From: Rhodoferax aquaticus
GTDB lineage: Bacteria; Pseudomonadota; Gammaproteobacteria; Burkholderiales; Burkholderiaceae_C
Reading direction: 5' to 3'
NCBI RefSeq assembly: GCF_006974105.1
Contig: NZ_CP036282.1
Coordinates: 1,612,001 to 1,676,000, forward strand
Length of the DNA: 64,000 nt
Positions 8,742 to 17,936 of this stretch are shown piece after piece. Numbering within the stretch: position 1 is the first letter of the stretch; each line of letters opens with the position of its first letter. A program made the position numbers and the translations under genes. The notes under the pieces were generated by a model that saw only the letters and a list, made by a program, of their open reading frames with translations, was not told the origin of the DNA and did no database searches.

Positions 8742-11458
8742 CAGGTGCCCACGCTTTGTTTGTTTTTACCTGAGTGCGTGAAGTACGTGGTGCTAATGTC
8801 TTCCGACACCTTATAGGCGCTGGCCCTTAAGGTCTCTAACACGGACCGCAGCGCAGGAGCAGAGGCCGCACCCTCAGGGCTCTCGCACAGTTGGGCTAAA
8901 TCCCAGGTATCCGGGTTAGGAACCCGCAAAGACATGCTGGAGAGTTCGCCAGCCGGGCTTAACGCCAGCTTGGAGAGCCTGCCGCGCAAGGTGTGCGCAA
9001 CCCATGCCAGCGAGCGTGGATTGTCACGGTCAAGCACTAGCAGGTCGGCCAAAGCGGCAATGTCACGGCTTTGTTGGTACTGCGCGTGAAAGGTAATGGT
9101 GCTGTCGAATAGGCTCAAGAGAGCTTCGAATCCACCGTCCGTATGCACTGCACCCGTGTCAAAGCTGCACTCTAGGGCATGCGCCAGGAAGTTCAGTCGC
9201 TCCAAATGCCTGCCAATGCTCAAGAGTCGCCAACCGTCGTCTCGGTTCATTCGGTCGGTTTGAGCCCCGGTAATGGCGGCCAGTTGATCACTCAAGTCTT
9301 TAAGCACTCGCAAGGCCTGCGCAGTGGAGTAATCACTACGTGCACTCAAAAGCTTGCAATGCGCAAACAACTCTTCCTCGGCACGCACGATGGTGCTCCA
9401 GTGCTCTTGAGACAAACGCTCTCTCACCGTTGCCGCTGCCATTTTGAGCGCCCGTACGTTGTAGCCCACACTGGTGGCACCTTCTTGTGAGGCCAAGCTC
9501 GCAATCAAAGTACGCTCAAATACCCGCCTAGCTTGTGTTGCAGAGGGGGTGCCTGGCAGTACCAAGGCATTGGCAACTGCAAGCTGCGACAACCATTGGA
9601 GCAGGGGGCTGGAGCTTTGGTCTTCGCCGCCAAGGCATTCCAAGCTAAGCCTTGCGAGTCGGGCTGTGTTCTCGGAGCGCTCGGTGTATCGCCCTAACCA
9701 GTAGAGGTTTTCTGCCGCGCGACTGGTGACCAAGCGCTTGCGCTGCGCTAGTACAGCGGGGGTGAGGGCACTGGGCAAGAGTGTCGTGGTGTCTACCGCT
9801 CCGTCAGTCAGTGCCCATACATCCGCACTGCTGCCGCCGCGCTGCATGGAAGCTACATCTGCGCTGCTGCCTGCAACGCGGGCCAAGCCCCCAGGCAAAA
9901 CGCGCCAACGCGGATGGCCCGCAGGGTCTTTTCCGTCGGAGACGGCGAACACCCGCAACAGTGCGGAGCGCGCCACCATGGTGCCTGCCCCGTCTTTGCC
10001 GCCGGATTGCCACGTTGGCATCTGGGACAAAGGCATGTAGGCTTGAACCGTATGGTCCTCGTTTTGTCGCACGATGCGGCCTGCCCATTCATCTAAAGCT
10101 GCTTGCTTTAAAGTGGGCCCCAAAACCGACTCAAAGCTGGTGTGGATACTAGAGCCTGGGTAAGTGGGTTTGATGGTGTGCTCTGGCAAACGCTCCAAAG
10201 CCTCTTCCATGGCGCTGCGCTCGCCGCACCACCACGTCGGGAGCGCAGGGAGCACGAGGTCTTCCCCCAAGGCGTGCTGCGCCAATGCAGGTAAAAAGCC
10301 CAAGAGGGCGGGGGACTCCAGAAACGCCGAGCCAGGCGCATTGGCCACCAAGACGTTACCCGCCCGAACCGCCTGCAGCAAGCCCGGAACCCCAAGGGTC
10401 GAGTCGGGTCTGAGCTCTAGGGGATCAAGATACTGGTCGTCCACCCGTTTGAGTAAGCCATGCACAGGCACCAAGCCGCGCAAGGTTTTGAGAAACAGTC
10501 GCTCGTCGCGCACGATGAGGTCGCTGCCCTCTACCAAACTCAAGCCAAGGTAACGCGCCAAGTAAGCATGTTCAAAATAGGTTTCGTTGTAGGGGCCGGG
10601 AGTTAGCAATGCGATGTGCGCGTCCGCACCAGCGGGGCTGCTAGCTTTCAAACTATCCATCAATGCGCGGTACGTGCTGGCCAAGCGCTGCACCCGTAGC
10701 GACTCAAACGCTTGTGGAAACTGGCGCGATACCGCCAGTCGGTTTTCCAGGAGGTAGCCCAAACCGCTGGGCGCTTGACAGCGCTGCCCCAGGACCCACC
10801 AATTGCCATCAGGGCCACGCGCTAGGTCAAATGCCGCCACATGCAAATGCACCCCGCCTACAGGCTTGATGCCAGCCATGGAGCGTAAGTACCCTGGGTG
10901 CCCATGCACCAAAGCGGGAGGCAGTAGCCCTTGTTGCAAAAAGGTTTGTGGGCCATACACATCAGCCATTACGGCCTCTAGTAGCCGCATACGCTGCTGC
11001 ACGCCTTCTTCAATGCGCTGCCAAGCGGGGGCTTCCAGAATCAGCGGAAACAGACCCAGTGACCATGGCCGTTGGGGCCCTTCGGCGTCGGCGTAAACGT
11101 TGTAGGTCACACCGTTGTCGCGTATCTGACGTTGCAAACTGGCGGCACGGCGATCCAGCTCGGTGCTGCTGCGAGTCTCCAAGTTTTCAATAAACTGGGT
11201 CCAAGTCTGGGTCAGGCTTGTACGCTCTACTTCGGAACTGGTCGCTAGATGGGAGCCTTGGTCAGTGCCTAGCGGTCCGTGTGCGACCACACTGCCGCGC
11301 AACTCATCAAAATGGCCCGCTGCTGCTGTGCAGGCACGCGCGCTGGAGACTACATCGGCGTCTGAAAGCGCGGTGGTGTTAGGGCGTTGGTCTGAGAAAG
11401 GAGTCACGAGCACACAGTATGACAGTGCAATGCGCTTGGTACGGGTACGGGAACCCAC
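8741..11458 (-). CDS. Fused circularly permuted ATP-grasp / alpha-E protein
   Basis: A 905-residue fusion of the two domain types that are separate genes at 3787-6273. The ATP-grasp part spans roughly residues 60-550 and the alpha-E part roughly 575-890 (YTERSENTARL near 593). The catalytic motif that reads LEDNLRVPSG in the free-standing copy is LGQRCQAPSGLGY here (about residue 222), and the glycine loop is replaced by KPTYPGSSIHTSF (about 428). Glu-Asp-Asn and the Gly-rich loop are therefore not conserved between the paralogues. The stop codon overlaps the transglutaminase start. The listed start is GTG at 11458; an in-frame GTG at 11407 (MTPFSDQ) would also leave all domains intact, and the first 60 residues look non-conserved. 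Presumed cytoplasmic. Confidence 0.88.
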   Translation of the reverse strand: MGSRTRTKRIALSYCVLVTPFSDQRPNTTALSDADVVSSARACTAAAGHFDELRGSVVAHGPLGTDQGSHLATSSEVERTSLTQTWTQFIENLETRSSTELDRRAASLQRQIRDNGVTYNVYADAEGPQRPWSLGLFPLILEAPAWQRIEEGVQQRMRLLEAVMADVYGPQTFLQQGLLPPALVHGHPGYLRSMAGIKPVGGVHLHVAAFDLARGPDGNWWVLGQRCQAPSGLGYLLENRLAVSRQFPQAFESLRVQRLASTYRALMDSLKASSPAGADAHIALLTPGPYNETYFEHAYLARYLGLSLVEGSDLIVRDERLFLKTLRGLVPVHGLLKRVDDQYLDPLELRPDSTLGVPGLLQAVRAGNVLVANAPGSAFLESPALLGFLPALAQHALGEDLVLPALPTWWCGERSAMEEALERLPEHTIKPTYPGSSIHTSFESVLGPTLKQAALDEWAGRIVRQNEDHTVQAYMPLSQMPTWQSGGKDGAGTMVARSALLRVFAVSDGKDPAGHPRWRVLPGGLARVAGSSADVASMQRGGSSADVWALTDGAVDTTTLLPSALTPAVLAQRKRLVTSRAAENLYWLGRYTERSENTARLARLSLECLGGEDQSSSPLLQWLSQLAVANALVLPGTPSATQARRVFERTLIASLASQEGATSVGYNVRALKMAAATVRERLSQEHWSTIVRAEEELFAHCKLLSARSDYSTAQALRVLKDLSDQLAAITGAQTDRMNRDDGWRLLSIGRHLERLNFLAHALECSFDTGAVHTDGGFEALLSLFDSTITFHAQYQQSRDIAALADLLVLDRDNPRSLAWVAHTLRGRLSKLALSPAGELSSMSLRVPNPDTWDLAQLCESPEGAASAPALRSVLETLRASAYKVSEDISTTYFTHSGKNKQSVGT

Positions 11459-11585
11459 GCAAAGCGCGTGCCAGTCGTTTGGAAAAGGTAAGAATTATCC
11501 ACACCTAGGCCATGTAGTGCCAGATCTAGGCCTGGGGGCGCACAATCCTCCCAAGCGGCAGGTTAAGGCCGTGACAGCTGACTAC

Positions 11586-12293
11586 TTAGCCAAGGGGCAA
11601 AGCATCAAGTGTGGAGTAGCAGTTTTTGAGCCAGGTTTTGACACGTTGACGCTCCAGCATGCCTAAGGTGTCCTCGCCGCCCTTATGGGTGATGGCGGCC
11701 CAAAAGCTCGCATTTTGGCGGTCTATTTTGCGCATACTGGCCTCGTGCAGTTGCGCCAGTTCAATGACGTGCCCTCCTAGGGCAAGGGCTTTTTTGAGTG
11801 CGGCCGACGCGTCCAACTGCGAGAAATCACTGCCACGGCCCATGTTTTTCACCACAATGTAGTTGGGTCCGGCGCCGTAAGTGCCCACTAAACGGTCGAG
11901 TAAATCCACGGAGTCTTTGCCTGCATCGGCAACATGCCACAGGTTAACTGTGACACCCATGCTGGCCATGAGGGATACCAAATCTGAGTCTTTGACCCAG
12001 CGGGCCAATGGAGCTGCCGTTTGGGCTGCAAGGTCCACAATCACATTAGGCAACTTGCCGGTGGCTGGCTCTTCTTCAAAAACTGCTGCGATCAAGTCTA
12101 GGCCTTCGTAGCTGTCTACAACGACTGGAGCCGCAAAGTCCGCGTAAAAGCGGGCAAAGGAGGTGTGAGAGCGATCGGTATCAAAGCCTGTGAAGCCGCG
12201 GCCTTTGTCAATAAAGTACTGCGCGAGTACCCGTGCGACAACCGATTTACCGACTCCCCCTTTTTCACCGCCTATGAAGTTGATGGAAGGCAT
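11586..12293 (-). CDS. ParA/MinD-like P-loop ATPase (orphan)
   Basis: A 235-residue SIMIBI-class ATPase. The N-terminus MPSINFIGGEKGGVGKSVV holds the deviant Walker A motif with the signature lysine (KGGVGKS), FDTDRSH follows as the A' region and VIVDLAAQT as Walker B. ATG at 12293 is chosen because AAGGA lies just upstream and the P-loop then sits at the usual place; an in-frame extension to 12413 has no conserved character. No parB, parS-like repeat or minCDE partner is visible nearby, so it is not an ordinary chromosome partition gene. ParA-like proteins position cell structures or plasmids on a surface, but the cargo here is unknown. The gene is divergent from the acidic protein gene at 12568. 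Confidence 0.8.
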   Translation of the reverse strand: MPSINFIGGEKGGVGKSVVARVLAQYFIDKGRGFTGFDTDRSHTSFARFYADFAAPVVVDSYEGLDLIAAVFEEEPATGKLPNVIVDLAAQTAAPLARWVKDSDLVSLMASMGVTVNLWHVADAGKDSVDLLDRLVGTYGAGPNYIVVKNMGRGSDFSQLDASAALKKALALGGHVIELAQLHEASMRKIDRQNASFWAAITHKGGEDTLGMLERQRVKTWLKNCYSTLDALPLG

Positions 12294-12567
12294 AAATATT
12301 TCCTTAAATGTGGGGAATAAGCAAGTTGCGTGCACGTGAGTGTAGTGCGCGAAGTTTGCAGCCTCGCCTTTGGAAGTGCCACACGGTGGGACTACGTGGC
12401 ACAATCTAATCAAACATTTCTAATGTCCCACTGCCGGGCTTGCTTTGAAAAATGACCGTTCAGCTCAACAGTACTTTTTCTAAGACGCACTTTGATATAG
12501 GGCATCCATAGAGGCTGTTCTTCTCTAAAACCGTCCGTTCATTGGCCATCTCCACTCCACCTTTGCT

Positions 12568-13197
12568 ATGCCCCGCTACAACACCGCTTTCGAAATTCAT
12601 GTGCATGGACAGGTGCCTTTGCGCGCCGACGTGAAGTTTGAGCACATTCAAGACGCGCTCAAACCCATGTGGAAATACGCAGGTGCGAAGTCACTCTCCG
12701 ATGGTGCGGGCAGCCATTATGAGGATGAGCCAGGCATTAAGTTTGATGCGCAAGACCATGTGTTGCAAATGTGCTGGACCGTGGCAGGGGATGAAGATTT
12801 TCGCCAAATATTGGACGAAGTGTGCATGAACATCAATGACATAGCCGATGCCGGTGCTGCCATTGAGGTTACTTTTTACGACGCGGACTTTGATGAGGAA
12901 GAAGGTCCACAAGGCGAAGAATCTCGGGATGACTTTGTGATGCTGTTTGTGGGCCCAAACCCTGCGGCCATCATGCAAGTACAGCGTGACCTATTGGTGC
13001 AAGACGTGATCAACATGATGGAGCGTCACTTTGACGGTTCGGAGTTGGGCGGTGTAGTGGCAGAGGTGGACAAGTTGTTCGCCAAGCGCTTTGATGAGCT
13101 TGTGAGTTCCCTAGAGATTGGCAAACCACCGCGTGGGCCTGGTGGTGGGCACGGGTCTGGGCACAGTGGCGGCAGAAAGCCCAGGCATTTGCATTGA
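12568..13197 (+). CDS. Conserved-looking acidic protein of unknown function
   Basis: A 209-residue soluble protein that I do not recognise. Residues 1-180 are well-ordered in character, with alternating hydrophobic patterns (FEIHVHGQVPLRADVKFEHI near the start) and a strongly acidic stretch DADFDEEEGPQGEESRDD around residue 110. The last 25 residues are a Gly/His/Arg-rich tail (GPGGGHGSGHSGGRKPRHLH), which could bind metal or nucleic acid. There is no signal peptide, membrane segment or catalytic motif. It is divergent from the ParA-like ATPase with about 270 bases between starts, so a shared regulatory region is possible. Codon use looks like that of its neighbours, so it is probably an old resident gene. 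Confidence 0.7.
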   Translation: MPRYNTAFEIHVHGQVPLRADVKFEHIQDALKPMWKYAGAKSLSDGAGSHYEDEPGIKFDAQDHVLQMCWTVAGDEDFRQILDEVCMNINDIADAGAAIEVTFYDADFDEEEGPQGEESRDDFVMLFVGPNPAAIMQVQRDLLVQDVINMMERHFDGSELGGVVAEVDKLFAKRFDELVSSLEIGKPPRGPGGGHGSGHSGGRKPRHLH

Positions 13198-13312
13198 TAT
13201 TTGGGGCTTGTTTTTTTTGCGTTAGCTAGGCAACATACACTGCAGGAAGCCGCCTCTTTTATAGGTGTTTGTATAACGCATGCAGGTGAGTGACCTGTAG
13301 ACTAAGACCACA

Positions 13313-14551
13313 ATGCTTAAGAAAATTCGAGTGGATCAGCTCACCTTGGGCATGCATCTCAAAGAGTTTTGCGGCTCTTGGATGGAGCATCCGTTTTGGC
13401 GAAGCGGCTTTGTGTTGACGGACCCTAAGGACATCCAAGCGGTTCGCTCCAGCAGTATCAAGGAAGTTTGGATCGATTGCTCCAAAGGTTTGGACATTCC
13501 GGATGGTGAAGTCGCCGTTTCTGCTGCTGAGTCTGACGCCCAAGTAGAGGCCGAGTTACAGGTGATGGCTGTGAGTCAGCGCGTGGTGACCCCTGTGTCG
13601 GCCGCCGAGGAGATGGACCGCGCGGCCCAAATTTGCTTCCAGTCCAAACGCGCAGTGACCTCCATGTTTGAGGAAGCGCGGCTAGGCAAGGCCGTAGACA
13701 CTGAGGGTGCCAAAAACCTTGTCAACGAAATTACCGACTCTGTAGCCCGCAACTCAGGCGCACTCATCAGTTTGGCACGCCTCAAGACGGCTGACGACTA
13801 CACCTATATGCACTCTGTGGCGGTCTGCGCCATGATGATTGCGCTTGCCAAGCAACTAGGGTTGGATGATGCGCAGACCCGTTCTGCGGGGCTTGCAGGT
13901 CTCATGCACGACTTGGGCAAGGCCATGATGCCCATGGATGTTTTGAACAAACCAGGTAAGTTGACCGAGGCTGAGTTCAAAATCATCAAGTCCCACCCGG
14001 TTGAAGGCTACAAAATGTTGCGCAAGAGCCCCAACATAGACCCAGCGGTGTTGGACGTATGCCTGTACCACCACGAGAAAACGGATGGCTCTGGTTACCC
14101 CAAGGGCTTGAAAGACCAAGAGATCAGTTTGTTTGCCAAGATGGGTGCTGTGTGTGATGTGTACGACGCCATTACCTCGAACCGGCCGTACAAAGCAGGC
14201 TGGGACCCTGCAGAGTCCATTCGCAAGATGGCGGAGTGGACCCATGGGCACTTTGATCCGAAGATATTCCAAGCCTTCGTCAAGAGCTTGGGTATTTATC
14301 CTGTGGGCTCTTTGGTGCGCCTCAATTCAGGGCGTCTGGGTGTGGTGATTGAGCAAACGGGTAAGTCCCTGACCATGCCAATGGTCAAGGTGTTTTTCTC
14401 TACCAAATCCAACATGCGGGTCGTGCCCGAAGTCATTGACTTGTCCTTGCCCACCACTTCGGACAAGATCGCTGGGCGCGAAGACCCCGCGCAATGGAAG
14501 TTTGCAGACCTCAATGAATTGTGGTCTGGCTTGCCCAAGTCGCCTTGGTGA
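13313..14551 (+). CDS. HD-GYP domain cyclic-di-GMP phosphodiesterase with N-terminal DUF3391
   Basis: A 412-residue cytoplasmic protein. The first ~130 residues (MLKKIRVDQLTLGMHLKEFCGSW) match the DUF3391 region commonly found before HD-GYP domains. The HD-GYP domain spans roughly 150-340, with His199-Asp200 in LMHDLGKAMMP and His253-His254-Glu255 in the HHEKTDGSGYPKGL signature; both metal-binding motifs are complete, so activity is likely. The last ~70 residues form the usual small C-terminal extension. Known family members hydrolyse c-di-GMP to pGpG or GMP and affect motility and biofilm. No sensor domain or transmembrane segment is present, and no cyclase gene is adjacent. It is transcribed alone, with a repeat copy and hairpin after the stop. 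Confidence 0.92.
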   Translation: MLKKIRVDQLTLGMHLKEFCGSWMEHPFWRSGFVLTDPKDIQAVRSSSIKEVWIDCSKGLDIPDGEVAVSAAESDAQVEAELQVMAVSQRVVTPVSAAEEMDRAAQICFQSKRAVTSMFEEARLGKAVDTEGAKNLVNEITDSVARNSGALISLARLKTADDYTYMHSVAVCAMMIALAKQLGLDDAQTRSAGLAGLMHDLGKAMMPMDVLNKPGKLTEAEFKIIKSHPVEGYKMLRKSPNIDPAVLDVCLYHHEKTDGSGYPKGLKDQEISLFAKMGAVCDVYDAITSNRPYKAGWDPAESIRKMAEWTHGHFDPKIFQAFVKSLGIYPVGSLVRLNSGRLGVVIEQTGKSLTMPMVKVFFSTKSNMRVVPEVIDLSLPTTSDKIAGREDPAQWKFADLNELWSGLPKSPW

Positions 14552-14563
14552 AAACACGTTTGT

Positions 14564-14636
14564 CGCCCATGGAATAAGCGGGGGTAGCTACTAAAAACAT
14601 AGCAATGTTGAGCGGCGCTTGGTTCGCACGCTCAAC
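14564..14636 (+). repeat. Dispersed intergenic repeat, copy A, followed by a hairpin
   Basis: The core cgcccatggaataagcg, then GTAGCTACTAAAAACATAGC (to 14603), nearly matches copy B at 56162. An 8-bp inverted repeat follows, GTTGAGCG at 14607-14614 and CGCTCAAC at 14629-14636. It lies between the convergent HD-GYP and acyl-CoA dehydrogenase genes and may act as a terminator for both. Confidence 0.65.
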
Positions 14637-14658
14637 CCTCTATCCGCTTAATACGTAG

Positions 14659-15933
14659 TTAGCAACCCCGCGTGATGGGCATTTCCACGGGTTTGGCGTT
14701 GAGTGCGTACTTGCCAAGTTCTAACTTGGCAATGGCATTGCGGTGTACTTCGTCGGGGCCGTCGGCAAAGCGCAGTGTGCGCGCTGCGGTGTAGCTGTAG
14801 GCTAGGGGGAAATCGTCGCACATGCCGCCGCCGCCGTGCACTTGCATGGCCCAGTCAATCACGTCGCAAGCCATGCTGGGCGCGACTACTTTAATCATGG
14901 CAATCTCATTTTTGGCGAGCTTGTTGCCGCCCAGGTCCATCATCCAAGCCGCTTTGAGGGTGAGCAGCCGCGCCATGTCAATCTTGCAGCGTGCCTCGGC
15001 AATGCGCTCTTGGGTCACCGTTTGTGCAGCAACAGGTTTGCCAAAGGCTATGCGCGATGAGGCCCGTTTGCACATGAGTTCCAAAGCGCGCTCAGCCAAG
15101 CCGATCAAGCGCATGCAGTGGTGAATGCGCCCGGGCCCTAAGCGGCCTTGGGCGATTTCAAAGCCACGGCCTTCGCCTAGAAGCATGTTGTCGACCGGTA
15201 CGCGCACGTTTTCAAACAGCACTTCCATATGGCCATGGGGGGCGTCGTCGTAGCCAAATACGTTCAAAGGTCGCACGACGGTAATGCCGGGGGTGTCTGC
15301 AGGCACCAGCACCATGCTTTGTTGCGAGTGGCGTGGTGCTTCGGGGTCGGTTTTACCCATGGTGATGTAGACCGCGCAGCGTGGGTCACCGGCGCCAGAG
15401 ATCCACCATTTGCGCCCGTTGATCACGTACTCGTCACCCACTCGCTCAATGCGGGTTGCAATATTGGTGGCGTCGCTGGAGGCCACGTCGGGCTCTGTCA
15501 TGGCGAAGGCAGATCGAATCTTGCCTTCCAGCAAGGGCTTGAGCCAGCGCGCTTTGTTGGCCTCGGATCCATAGCGGGCAATGGTTTCCATATTGCCGGT
15601 GTCTGGCGCTGAGCAGTTGAACACCTCGCTGGACCACAGCACTCGGCCCATCATTTCGGCCAGCGGTGCGTACTCTTGGTTGGTAAGCCCCGCGCCTGCA
15701 TAGCCGGAGGCTTGTGCGCTATCGATCGGCAAAAACAAATTCCACAAACCGGCTGCTTGCGCTTTGGGCTTGAGGTCCTCGATGGTTTTTAGGGGCGTCC
15801 AGCGCCGTCCGGCTGCGGTGTTGGCCGCAATCTCCGCATGGTAGGCCGCTTCGGCTGGGTAAATGTGCGCGTCCATAAAGGCTTGCAAGCGGCTCTGCAG
15901 CTCTTTGGTTTTGGGGGAATAGTCGAAATCCAT
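14659..15933 (-). CDS. Acyl-CoA dehydrogenase (ACAD11-like)
   Basis: A 424-residue FAD-dependent acyl-CoA dehydrogenase that introduces the alpha-beta double bond in acyl-CoA. Visible family signatures are [16 protein letters not shown] around residue 142 (FAD/substrate site), [24 protein letters not shown] and [16 protein letters not shown] near the C-terminus. The last motif, together with the phosphotransferase gene immediately upstream, places it in the ACAD10/ACAD11 group. In human ACAD11 the kinase-like and dehydrogenase parts are one protein and act on 4-hydroxyacyl-CoAs; here they are neighbouring genes 58 bases apart. That substrate is an inference from the family. The electron acceptor would be ETF, which is not encoded in this window. 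Confidence 0.92.
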   Translation of the reverse strand: MDFDYSPKTKELQSRLQAFMDAHIYPAEAAYHAEIAANTAAGRRWTPLKTIEDLKPKAQAAGLWNLFLPIDSAQASGYAGAGLTNQEYAPLAEMMGRVLWSSEVFNCSAPDTGNMETIARYGSEANKARWLKPLLEGKIRSAFAMTEPDVASSDATNIATRIERVGDEYVINGRKWWISGAGDPRCAVYITMGKTDPEAPRHSQQSMVLVPADTPGITVVRPLNVFGYDDAPHGHMEVLFENVRVPVDNMLLGEGRGFEIAQGRLGPGRIHHCMRLIGLAERALELMCKRASSRIAFGKPVAAQTVTQERIAEARCKIDMARLLTLKAAWMMDLGGNKLAKNEIAMIKVVAPSMACDVIDWAMQVHGGGGMCDDFPLAYSYTAARTLRFADGPDEVHRNAIAKLELGKYALNAKPVEMPITRGC

Positions 15934-15991
15934 AGGGTCTCCGGGAGTGTGTGGGGGTGGGCGTTATGCTTCGGATGAGCCGGGGCTATGC

Positions 15992-17077
15992 CTACACCCG
16001 CTGGGCAAACTGCCAGGCCATACGGGCCAGCGGCAGCGCGCCGGCGGCGGAGCTCACAGCCTGTGCGCTTGACGCAGTGCCTGCTTCCACCCGCTTGGCA
16101 ATGCCTTGCAAAATGGCTGCAATGCGGAACATGTTGTAGGCCATGTAAAAGTTCCAGTCTTGCTTGAGCTGCGCGGGAGTTGCCAACTGCGTGCGTTCGC
16201 AATACAGAGCGATGTAGTCTTCCTCGCTAGGAATACCCAGTGCCGCGAAGTCCAGCCCCGCAATCCCGCGAAAGGCACCCGGCGGAATGTGCCATGCCAT
16301 GCAGTGGTAGCTAAAGTCTGCCAAGGGGTGGCCCAGGGTGGACAGCTCCCAGTCAAGCACGCCAATCACGCGGGGCTGCGCGGCGTCAAACATCAGGTTG
16401 TCCAAGCGGTAGTCACCATGCACGATGCTCACCAAGCGCTCATCTCGGGCGGTGGTGGGGATGTTCAGCGGCAGCCAGGCTATGAGCTTGTCCATCTCGT
16501 CGATGGGCGTGGTGATGGACGCGACGTACTGTTTGCTCCAGCGTGCAATCTGTCGCTCGAAGTAGTTGCCCGGCTTGCCGTAACCGGCCAAACCTTGCTG
16601 GGTAAAGTCCACCGTGTGCAAGGCTGCAATCACGCGGTTCATTTCCTTGTACATGTCACCACGCTGGGCTGGGTTCATGCCCGGCAAGGATTGGTCCCAC
16701 AGCACCCGGCCGTCCAAACACTCCATGACATAAAAAGCGCGGCCGATGATGGACTCGTCCTCGCATAAGCAGTGCATGGTCGGCACCGGCACATCGGTGC
16801 CCTGCAATCCGCGCATGACGGCATATTCACGCTCTATGGCATGGGCGGAGGGCAGCAGCTTGGCCACGGGGCCGGGCTTGGCCCGCATGACGTAGCTTTT
16901 GCTGGGGGTGATGAGCTTGTAGGTGGGGTTGGATTGCCCGCCCTTGAACATCTCCACCTGTAGCGGGCCTACAAACCCAGGCAAATGGACTTGAAGCCAG
17001 TGGGTGAGCGCGGCGACGTCAAACGCATGCTTGTCGCTCACGCCTTGGGTGCCAATGAAATGGTCGAAGTTACTCAT
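15992..17077 (-). CDS. Phosphotransferase family protein (APH-like, ACAD10/11 kinase partner)
   Basis: A 361-residue protein of the aminoglycoside phosphotransferase/choline kinase fold. It has the catalytic loop HGDYRLDNLMFD (about residue 218) and the metal-binding GVLDWELSTLGHPLADF immediately after; the N-lobe shows GGQSNPTYKL and the lysine-containing YVMRAKP. Despite the fold, these chromosomal proteins beside acyl-CoA dehydrogenases are not antibiotic-resistance enzymes. They correspond to the N-terminal part of ACAD10/ACAD11, which phosphorylates 4-hydroxyacyl-CoA so that phosphate can be eliminated. It lies between the Crp-type regulator (32 bases upstream) and the dehydrogenase, consistent with one transcript. 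Confidence 0.9.
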   Translation of the reverse strand: MSNFDHFIGTQGVSDKHAFDVAALTHWLQVHLPGFVGPLQVEMFKGGQSNPTYKLITPSKSYVMRAKPGPVAKLLPSAHAIEREYAVMRGLQGTDVPVPTMHCLCEDESIIGRAFYVMECLDGRVLWDQSLPGMNPAQRGDMYKEMNRVIAALHTVDFTQQGLAGYGKPGNYFERQIARWSKQYVASITTPIDEMDKLIAWLPLNIPTTARDERLVSIVHGDYRLDNLMFDAAQPRVIGVLDWELSTLGHPLADFSYHCMAWHIPPGAFRGIAGLDFAALGIPSEEDYIALYCERTQLATPAQLKQDWNFYMAYNMFRIAAILQGIAKRVEAGTASSAQAVSSAAGALPLARMAWQFAQRV

Positions 17078-17109
17078 GCGGTGCTAGGGGTTAGTGTGGG
17101 CAGTAGGGC

Positions 17110-17829
17110 TTAGGCGTCGGATTCAATGATGCGCATGAGCGCGGTGCGGTTGCGGATGACCAGACCACCGGGCTCTATGCGAATAGCTTCTTCGCGCTCC
17201 ATCGATTTGAGCTCTTGGTTGACCCGCTGGCGTGAGGCACCCAGCAACTGAGCCAACTCTTCTTGTGCCAGTTGCAGTCCGATACGCAGTTCCTTGTCGT
17301 CGCTGAGTGATGGGACGCCATAGCTGCGACCCAAGTGCAGCAACTGCTTGGCTAAGCGTGCGCGCAAGGGCAGGGTGTTGAGGTCTTCCACCAAGCCGTA
17401 CAGCTGGCGAATCCGCCGCGCGTGCAGCCGCAGCAGGGCTTCGTACAGCTCGACGTGCGTGGCCAAGATCTTTTTGAAGTCCGCGATGGCCACACACAGC
17501 ACTGTGCTCGCGCCATGCGCATAGGCGTCGTGGGTGCGCCGCGAGCCGTCGAAAATGGATACGTCGCCAAACCAAATTCCCGGCTCCACATAGGTCAGGG
17601 TGATTTGCTTGCCGGAGATGGAGGTAGAGCTCACGCGCACTGCGCCCTTGGCGCAGGCAATCCATTCTTCGGGCGGTTCGCCGCGTGCGGCAATAAGGTC
17701 GCCGTCTTTGTAGCGTTTGACGTAGGCACATCGCAGAATGTCGTGCTTGAGCGACGGTGAGAGTGAGGAAAACCAGCGACCTGCATTGATCGCTGCGCGT
17801 TCGTCAATAGTAAGAATAGGTTCGTCCAT
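17110..17829 (-). CDS. Crp/Fnr family transcriptional regulator
   Basis: A 239-residue regulator with an N-terminal cyclic-nucleotide-binding-like beta barrel (about 20-135; GDLIAARGEPPEEWIACAKGAVRV) and a C-terminal winged helix-turn-helix (about 160-235; LAQEELAQLLGASRQRVNQELKSME). There are no FNR-type N-terminal cysteines, so oxygen sensing through an Fe-S cluster is unlikely. The effector is unknown: the Arg-Thr contacts typical for cAMP in E. coli Crp were not recognised. Its place between the 3-hydroxyacyl-CoA dehydrogenase gene and the ACAD10/11 pair suggests local control of this fatty-acid block. Confidence 0.88.
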   Translation of the reverse strand: MDEPILTIDERAAINAGRWFSSLSPSLKHDILRCAYVKRYKDGDLIAARGEPPEEWIACAKGAVRVSSTSISGKQITLTYVEPGIWFGDVSIFDGSRRTHDAYAHGASTVLCVAIADFKKILATHVELYEALLRLHARRIRQLYGLVEDLNTLPLRARLAKQLLHLGRSYGVPSLSDDKELRIGLQLAQEELAQLLGASRQRVNQELKSMEREEAIRIEPGGLVIRNRTALMRIIESDA

Positions 17830-17936
17830 GGCCTGTCTTTTGGGTGACTGAGGAGATCAAGGTTGATCCGTCCATTGTCACCCCGGGGACGCCTACTTGC
17901 GCACAAGTCTGTCGCTTGTGCGTCTTTGGTGCGGGC

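Noticed and set aside
10640..10665. A stretch (gctgctagctttcaaactatcc) resembling the dispersed repeat inside the fused ATP-grasp gene
   Set aside because: It encodes SLKASSP, which is also conserved as LRASSP in the paralogue, so the likeness is coincidental.
11586..12293. Chromosome partition parA or a plasmid origin
   Set aside because: No parB, parS-like sites or replication gene is visible nearby.
15992..17077. Aminoglycoside resistance gene
   Set aside because: The fold is shared, but the neighbouring acyl-CoA dehydrogenase and motif spacing point to the ACAD10/11 kinase partner.
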